Assembly: GCA_012961365.1 (NCBI GenBank)
Contig: DTZN01000224.1
Coordinates: 1 to 19,802 of the forward strand
Length of the DNA: 19,802 bases
Direction of reading: 5' to 3'
Source: Hydrogenothermaceae bacterium
Lineage (GTDB): Bacteria > Aquificota > Aquificia > Aquificales > Hydrogenothermaceae
In this document: positions 15,287 through 19,802 of the stretch, piece by piece
Layout: each line of letters starts with the position of its first letter
Numbering within the stretch: the first letter of the stretch is position 1
Made by a program: the position numbers and the translations under genes
The notes under the pieces: generated by a model
Told to the model about the DNA's origin: nothing
Database searches by the model: none
The model's input: only the letters and a program-made list of their open reading frames with translations

Positions 15287-16468
15287 ATGACAAATAGCAA
15301 GAGAATTCTAGTTGTTGGTGGTGGAATAGGAGGAACTGAAGCATCAATTGCATTAAGAAAAAAAGGATTTTTTGTGAAGCTTATATCCGATAGAGAATTT
15401 TTATATATATATCCACTATCTATATGGCTACCAACAAAAGAAGTTAAACTATCTGATATATCTATACCTTTAGAAAAAATAGCAAAAGGACATAACTTTG
15501 CCTACGAAATATCAAAAGTTGTTTCTATAGAACCTAATGAAGTTGTATTAGAAAACGGAAAAATATATCAAAAAGGTAGAGATTTTGATTATCTAGTAAT
15601 AGCCCTTGGTCAAGATAAGTTAAAACCAAAAGGTGTTGAATATACTTATTCGATATGTGCTTCCCCTGAAGAAACAATTAAATATTCTATGGCTTTAGAA
15701 ATACTACTAGAAAAGGGCAAAGGAAAGTTAGCATTTGGATTTGGAGGAAATCCTAAGGCAAAAGAGGCAGTTAGAGGAGGTCCTGTTTTTGAAGTTTTAT
15801 TTAATATTGATAATATTCTCAGGAAGAAAGGGATTAGAAATAATTTTGAGATTTCATTCTTTGCTCCTATGGAAAAACCTGGAGCTAGACTTGGAGAAAA
15901 AGCTTTAAAAATACTTGATTATATGTTTAAGAAAAAGAGAATAAAAAAATACACAGGAAAAAAGATTAAAGAGTTCTTTCCTGATGGAATTTTACTTGAA
16001 GACGGAACAAAAATAGAAAGTGATTTAACGCTTTTTACACCTGCTGGAGATGGTCATCCTATAATAAAACAATCTCAAAACATTCCTAAAACAGAAGCTG
16101 GATTTATAAAAATAGACAAAACCTGTCAGGTTGAAGGATTAGAACATGTATATGCTATTGGAGATTGTGTTTCATTAGAAGGACCCGAATGGAAAGCAAA
16201 ACAAGGGCATTTAGCAGAGGTAATGGCTCACAACGTAGCCTCTAATATTGCACTAAAAGAAGGACTAATAAAAGGAGAACCACAGTATTACATAGACCAT
16301 TTAAATATAATGTGTCTAATGGACACAGGAGATGGAGGAGCTTTAGCATATAGAGATGATAAAAAAGCCATTTTAATTCCTATGCCTATAATAGGACATA
16401 TTGGAAAAAAAATGTGGGGACTTTACTACAAATTATATAAAACAGGAAAAATTCCTAAAATTTTATAA
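15287..16468 (+). CDS. FAD-dependent oxidoreductase, sulfide:quinone oxidoreductase-like
   Basis: SQR-type flavoproteins oxidise sulfide and pass electrons to quinone at the membrane. The 393-residue product has the FAD-binding start ILVVGGGIGGTEASIALRKK (7-26), the second dinucleotide-site motif VYAIGDC (288-294), and a C-terminal tail rich in K, I and aromatic residues that could contact membrane. Cysteines are C124 (SICASPEE), C280, C294 and C343 (IMCLMDTGDGG). C124 and C343 fall where SQR carries its flavin-linked and one redox cysteine. The third, near residue 156, is absent: the segment reads FGGNPKAKEAVRGGPVFE. It may be a distant SQR type or another sulfur or quinone flavoprotein. It converges on rpoC. 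Confidence 0.82.
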   Translation: MTNSKRILVVGGGIGGTEASIALRKKGFFVKLISDREFLYIYPLSIWLPTKEVKLSDISIPLEKIAKGHNFAYEISKVVSIEPNEVVLENGKIYQKGRDFDYLVIALGQDKLKPKGVEYTYSICASPEETIKYSMALEILLEKGKGKLAFGFGGNPKAKEAVRGGPVFEVLFNIDNILRKKGIRNNFEISFFAPMEKPGARLGEKALKILDYMFKKKRIKKYTGKKIKEFFPDGILLEDGTKIESDLTLFTPAGDGHPIIKQSQNIPKTEAGFIKIDKTCQVEGLEHVYAIGDCVSLEGPEWKAKQGHLAEVMAHNVASNIALKEGLIKGEPQYYIDHLNIMCLMDTGDGGALAYRDDKKAILIPMPIIGHIGKKMWGLYYKLYKTGKIPKIL

Positions 16469-16477
16469 AATAATTGA

Positions 16478-16497
16478 AAGGGGCTTGAACGCCCCTT
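16478..16497. terminator. Intrinsic terminator between the SQR-like gene and rpoC
   Basis: A 7-bp stem AAGGGGC/GCCCCTT encloses a 6-base loop. The leftward strand continues TCAATTATTTTA, favouring termination of rpoC; the rightward side is A-rich. It fills most of the 34-base gap between the two convergent stops. Confidence 0.8.
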
Positions 16498-16502
16498 AAA
16501 AA

Positions 16503-19500
16503 TTATCCTTGTTCTTTGTTTTCTACATTTACAGTTTCATCAAGAATAACTGCATCAACTTCAGAATATTGCTTAATTCCAGTCCCTGCAGGAACTATAT
16601 TACCAATAATAACATTTTCTTTTAAACCTTCTAGTTTATCTTCCTTACCTTCAACAGCAGCATCAGCAAGAACCCTTGTAGTTTCTTGGAATGAAGCAGC
16701 AGAAATCCAACTTTTAGTAGTTAAAGATGCTTTTGTAATACCAACAAGCACTGGTTCGGCTTTTGGTGGTTTTCCACCTTCTTCAATAATTCTTCTGCTT
16801 TCTTCTTCAAAGTCTACTTTATCTACAATTTCATTTAGTAAAAATCTACTATCTCCAGGGTCAACAACCTTAACTTTTCTAAGTATCTGTCTGATTATTA
16901 TTTCAAAGTGCTTATCGTTAATATCAACTCCCTGAAGTCTATAAACCATTTGAACTTCTTTAACTAAGAACTTAGCAAGCTCTTGAGGACCATTTATCTT
17001 TAGTATATCATGAGGATTTGGTGTTCCATCAGTTATAGGGTCCCCAGCTTTAACCTGTTCTCCATCTTTAACAATAATGAACTTACCTTTAGGTATTAAG
17101 TATTCTTTTTGTATTCCTGTTTCTTTGTTAAATACAACTATCTTTGTTCCTTTTGATTTTAGTCTAACAATTCCATCAAATTCAGCAACAACTGTTCCAT
17201 TATCAGTTAATTTTTGTCCTTCCTTTACCTGTTGTCCGTTTTTAACTATAACAAGCGCATCTTTAGGAATACTATAGGTCCTAGATTCTCTGGTTATTGG
17301 GTTATAAAGAATTACTTCATCAGCATCTTCAAATAATCTTACAAATCCATCAATTTCAGAAACGATAGCCTTGTTCTTAGGTTCTCTTGCTTCTAATAAT
17401 TCTTCAACTCTTGGTAAACCACCAACTATATCTCTAACTTTTGCCCTTTCTCTAGGTATTTTAGCTATTGTATCACCTTCTCTAACATCGAAATCTTCAG
17501 ATACCTGTAAGTAATTATGGTAAACATCTGCTTGTTCATCTTCAGAACAAGCTAAACATCTATCCCATTGGGTTTTAAGTTTATCTCTTGGAATTAATAG
17601 TAAAGTATTTACAGGTAAATCATAAATGTATTCTTTACCATCATCACCTTTTACTACTATCCTAGGAGTATGGAGAACTGCATCTTTAGGTCTCATAAAG
17701 CTAATTTCTAGATTTGTTTTACCAGTAATAGCGTCCCTTTCTTCTTTTAAAGTAACATCTAAAATAACATCCCTTAATTCCAGCTTACCTGATTTTTCAG
17801 CTATTATTGGGATAGAGAATGGGTCCCATTCTACAAGAACATCTCCCTCTTTTACTTTCTGACCATCTTTAACAAGTAAAATTGCACCATACGGAGCAGG
17901 GTATCTTTCTAACGTTTTTCCTTCATCATCAACAATTGATATAGCACCATCTCTATTTATTATTAAAACTTTTCCTTCTCTATTCACAACGGTTTTAACA
18001 TTATTAAGTTTAATAGTTCCTTCATGTGTTGCTTTATGCTGTGTTTGAGCTGTTTTTGCAGTTGCAGCACCACCAATATGGAATGTCCTCATTGTTAACT
18101 GAGTTCCTGGTTCTCCAATAGATTGAGCAGCAATTATTCCAACTGCTTCTCCAATATCAACAAGTTTTTTCTGCGATAAGTCTCTTCCATAACATTTAGC
18201 ACAAACTCCTCTTTTCTGTTCACAAGTTAGAACAGACCTTATTTTCACAGTTTCTATACCTACATTTTCTATTTCTTGTGCTTTTTCTTCTGTAATTTCT
18301 TCTCCCATTGGAACAATAATTTCATCTGTATAAGGGTCTTTTATATCTTCTGCTGCATATCTTCCAACAATTCTATCTTTTAGTGAAACAACAATTTCTC
18401 CACCTTCTATGATTGCACTTACTTCAATACCTTCAAGAGTTCCACAATCTTCATTTGTAATAACAACATCTTGAGCAACATCAACAAGTCTTCTTGTTAA
18501 GTATCCAGCAACAGCTGTTTTTAATGCTGTATCAGCTAAACCTTTTCTAGCTCCATATGTAGAAATGAAGTATTCAACAACTGTTAATCCTTCTCTAAAG
18601 TTTGAACGAATTGGTGTTTCAATAAATTCCCCTGAGTGCTTAGCCATCAAACCACGCATACCAGCAAGCTGTCTTATCTGGTCTTTATTACCTCTAGCTC
18701 CAGAAAGTGCCATCATGTAAATTGGATTAAATACGCCGGGATATTTTTTTCCATTTTCTATTCTTTCTGTTTTTTCTAGTTGTTCAAACATTAATCTAGT
18801 TACTTCATTGGTTGTTTGTGACCATATATCAATAACTTTGTTGTGTCTTTCTCCTTTTGTAATAATTCCATCTACATACTGCTTCCATACTTTTTCTGCT
18901 TCTTCCTCTGCTTTTCTAACAATTTCCCACTTTTTATCTGGAACAACAAGGTCATCTATAGCTATAGATACCCCAGCTTTGGCGGCCATTTCAAAACCAA
19001 GTTTTTTAAGTTTATCAAGAGTTTGAACTGTAATTTCATTACCAAATTGCTCATGAATTTCAGAAATTAACTTAGATATTTTCTTCTTATCTAGCGGTTC
19101 ATTAACAAATCTAAATCCTTCAGGGAGTATGCTGTTAAAAATTAATCTCCCTACAGTAGTTTCTAGTAAGCTACCAGATTTAGAATCTATTTTAGAACCA
19201 TCTCTCTTTCTGTTCCTAATTTTAATTTTTGCAAGTAAATCTACTTTTCCAAGTTCATAGGCATTTATTGCTTCTTGGGTACTTGCAAATAACTTACCTT
19301 CTCCTTTAGAACCTTCCACAATTTGAGTTATATAATAAGCACCAAGTATCATATCCTGAGATGGCATTGTAATAGGTTTACCATGAGCAGGAGAAAGCAC
19401 ATTTTGAGTAGAAAGCATTAAAATGTAAGATTCAAGTTGTGCCTCAACAGATAAAGGCACATGAACTGCCATTTGGTCTCCATCAAAGTCTGCATTAAAT

Positions 19501-19706
19501 GGAGGACAAACAAGAGGGTGTAATTTTATAGCTTTTCCTTCTACTAATATAGGTTCAAATGCTTGAACAGACATTCTGTGAAGTGTAGGTGCTCTATTTA
19601 ATAATACTGGATGTTGTTTGACAACTTCTTCTAAACATTCCCAAACTTCAGGAGCTTTTTCTTCTACCATTCTTTTGGCATTTTTGATAGATGTAGCATA
19701 TCCTTT
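16503..19706 (-). CDS. rpoC: RNA polymerase subunit beta' (RpoC), N-terminus missing
   Basis: The reading frame carries the RpoC core. In order it shows [13 protein letters not shown] at its start, [13 protein letters not shown], the catalytic Mg site NADFDGD and the bridge helix with [15 protein letters not shown]. Next come the second zinc site (CGTLEG and [11 protein letters not shown]), the trigger loop [16 protein letters not shown], the long trigger-loop insert of sandwich-barrel modules and the C-terminal VPAGTG. Homology begins where E. coli RpoC is already near residue 380, so the clamp and N-terminal zinc site are absent. The open frame runs to an ATG at 19742, but its first dozen codons are antisense to an RlpA fragment and are not RpoC. 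An in-frame TAA lies just beyond, so the frame does not continue. The truncation looks like a join artefact rather than a natural split. Confidence 0.93.
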   Translation of the reverse strand, partial: KGYATSIKNAKRMVEEKAPEVWECLEEVVKQHPVLLNRAPTLHRMSVQAFEPILVEGKAIKLHPLVCPPFNADFDGDQMAVHVPLSVEAQLESYILMLSTQNVLSPAHGKPITMPSQDMILGAYYITQIVEGSKGEGKLFASTQEAINAYELGKVDLLAKIKIRNRKRDGSKIDSKSGSLLETTVGRLIFNSILPEGFRFVNEPLDKKKISKLISEIHEQFGNEITVQTLDKLKKLGFEMAAKAGVSIAIDDLVVPDKKWEIVRKAEEEAEKVWKQYVDGIITKGERHNKVIDIWSQTTNEVTRLMFEQLEKTERIENGKKYPGVFNPIYMMALSGARGNKDQIRQLAGMRGLMAKHSGEFIETPIRSNFREGLTVVEYFISTYGARKGLADTALKTAVAGYLTRRLVDVAQDVVITNEDCGTLEGIEVSAIIEGGEIVVSLKDRIVGRYAAEDIKDPYTDEIIVPMGEEITEEKAQEIENVGIETVKIRSVLTCEQKRGVCAKCYGRDLSQKKLVDIGEAVGIIAAQSIGEPGTQLTMRTFHIGGAATAKTAQTQHKATHEGTIKLNNVKTVVNREGKVLIINRDGAISIVDDEGKTLERYPAPYGAILLVKDGQKVKEGDVLVEWDPFSIPIIAEKSGKLELRDVILDVTLKEERDAITGKTNLEISFMRPKDAVLHTPRIVVKGDDGKEYIYDLPVNTLLLIPRDKLKTQWDRCLACSEDEQADVYHNYLQVSEDFDVREGDTIAKIPRERAKVRDIVGGLPRVEELLEAREPKNKAIVSEIDGFVRLFEDADEVILYNPITRESRTYSIPKDALVIVKNGQQVKEGQKLTDNGTVVAEFDGIVRLKSKGTKIVVFNKETGIQKEYLIPKGKFIIVKDGEQVKAGDPITDGTPNPHDILKINGPQELAKFLVKEVQMVYRLQGVDINDKHFEIIIRQILRKVKVVDPGDSRFLLNEIVDKVDFEEESRRIIEEGGKPPKAEPVLVGITKASLTTKSWISAASFQETTRVLADAAVEGKEDKLEGLKENVIIGNIVPAGTGIKQYSEVDAVILDETVNVENKEQG
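17022..17372 (-). repeat. Tandem duplicated sandwich-barrel module inside RpoC
   Basis: Two adjacent protein modules of about 60 residues are alike: [12 protein letters not shown] ... [20 protein letters not shown], then [12 protein letters not shown] ... [20 protein letters not shown]. The E. coli protein has one such unit between GGLPRV and PHDIL. The repeat is at protein level; the DNA copies have diverged. Confidence 0.7.
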
Positions 19707-19716
19707 TGCACAGTTT
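19701..19716. other. Junction between rpoC and an rlpA fragment
   Basis: RpoC homology on the leftward strand ends at about 19706, and RlpA homology on the rightward strand begins at about 19710-19725. Both genes are cut internally. Sequence alone cannot fix the exact base. Confidence 0.75.
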
Positions 19717-19802
19717 CGACCACGGATTATACTGCTGCTCATAAAACTTTACCATTAAATACTTATGTAAAGGTAATAAATCTTGAAAATGGTAAAAGCG
19801 TA
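19710..19802 (+). CDS. rlpA: Internal fragment of RlpA (septal ring lytic transglycosylase / rare lipoprotein A)
   Basis: The frame with codons at 19710, 19713 and so on is open to the window edge and reads [19 protein letters not shown], then [12 protein letters not shown]. This matches the double-psi beta-barrel core of RlpA, in which TAAHxTLPxxTxVxVxNLxNGxSV is a hallmark that precedes VRVNDRGPF. RlpA binds or cleaves denuded peptidoglycan glycans at the septum. Only 31 codons are present: the N-terminus is replaced by antisense rpoC and the C-terminus is off the window, so no start codon or signal peptide is seen. It too has been broken at the junction. Confidence 0.8.

Noticed and set aside
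16503..19742. Natural split of rpoC into two genes, as in cyanobacteria (rpoC1/rpoC2)
   Set aside because: The known split lies after the NADFDGD domain. Here the break precedes it, has no ribosome site, and the first dozen codons are not RpoC.
19713..19747. A 35-base segment that on the leftward strand begins GTTTTA and ends GAAAC, like a CRISPR repeat
   Set aside because: There is only one copy, and no second repeat in the 55 bases beyond it. The segment is fully explained as RlpA coding sequence on the other strand.
19744..19796. Inverted repeat TTTACCATT / AATGGTAAA near the right edge
   Set aside because: Only 9 bp, inside the RlpA fragment, with a long loop. Most likely chance in A+T-rich coding DNA.
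19700..19802. A group I/II intron, intein or insertion sequence interrupting rpoC
   Set aside because: No domain V-like hairpin, intein splice motif or terminal repeat is seen. The interrupting sequence is recognisable as RlpA, and the stop codon in the rpoC frame excludes an intein.
1..19802. An undescribed multi-gene defence, mobile or biosynthetic system
   Set aside because: All genes but the small kinase-like and CopD-like proteins fall into familiar core families, and there are no mobile signatures or composition shifts. Gene order is unusual in places but does not show a new system.

Overview
The window looks like chromosomal DNA of a thermophilic, strongly A+T-rich member of the Aquificota (Hydrogenothermaceae/Sulfurihydrogenibium-like). 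This is an inference from low GC, lysine/isoleucine-rich proteins, a sulfide:quinone-oxidoreductase-like flavoprotein, and a long LysRS with an extra N-terminal module. No database search was possible. Nearly all of it is core or housekeeping sequence in tightly packed operons. I see no insertion sequence, prophage, CRISPR array, tRNA or rRNA, and no gene-free stretch longer than about 130 bases.

Left part (1-7.2 kb): after a terminator, comF runs leftward. Divergent from it starts a long rightward run: an Omp85 (BamA/TamA) protein, tatB, tatC, a CopD-like membrane protein, a LOG-family protein, an atypical COG2112-like kinase, a flavin-reductase-fold protein and a Fur-family regulator. From tatB onward, neighbours overlap or abut, with Shine-Dalgarno sites inside the preceding gene. 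A strong hairpin at 7202-7221 ends this run against a convergent ferredoxin gene.

Middle (7.2-15.2 kb, all leftward): the ferredoxin has a textbook promoter overlapped by two palindromes; moaA has its own promoter. Behind them lies a six-gene run transcribed in the order lysS, ADP-ribosylglycohydrolase-like, hfq, a 59-codon Trm112/UPF0434 gene (too short for ordinary ORF cut-offs), a peptide-type solute-binding protein and thiL. Every junction is an overlap or a 1-base gap. A DUF177/YceD gene sits upstream of lysS, without the rpmF that often follows it.

Right part (15.2-19.8 kb): a rightward SQR-like flavoprotein converges, at a hairpin, with leftward rpoC. RpoC lacks its N-terminal several hundred residues. 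Homology stops near 19706, and the last ~95 bases read on the other strand as an in-frame internal piece of RlpA. Two unrelated genes are therefore joined mid-gene, which is best explained by a chimeric read or misassembly at a contig edge.

I found no convincing new multi-gene system. The points most worth a second look are the rpoC/rlpA junction, the hidden Trm112 gene, the ferredoxin operator region, the duplicated module in RpoC, the extended LysRS, and variant active-site motifs in the ADP-ribosylglycohydrolase-like and SQR-like proteins.
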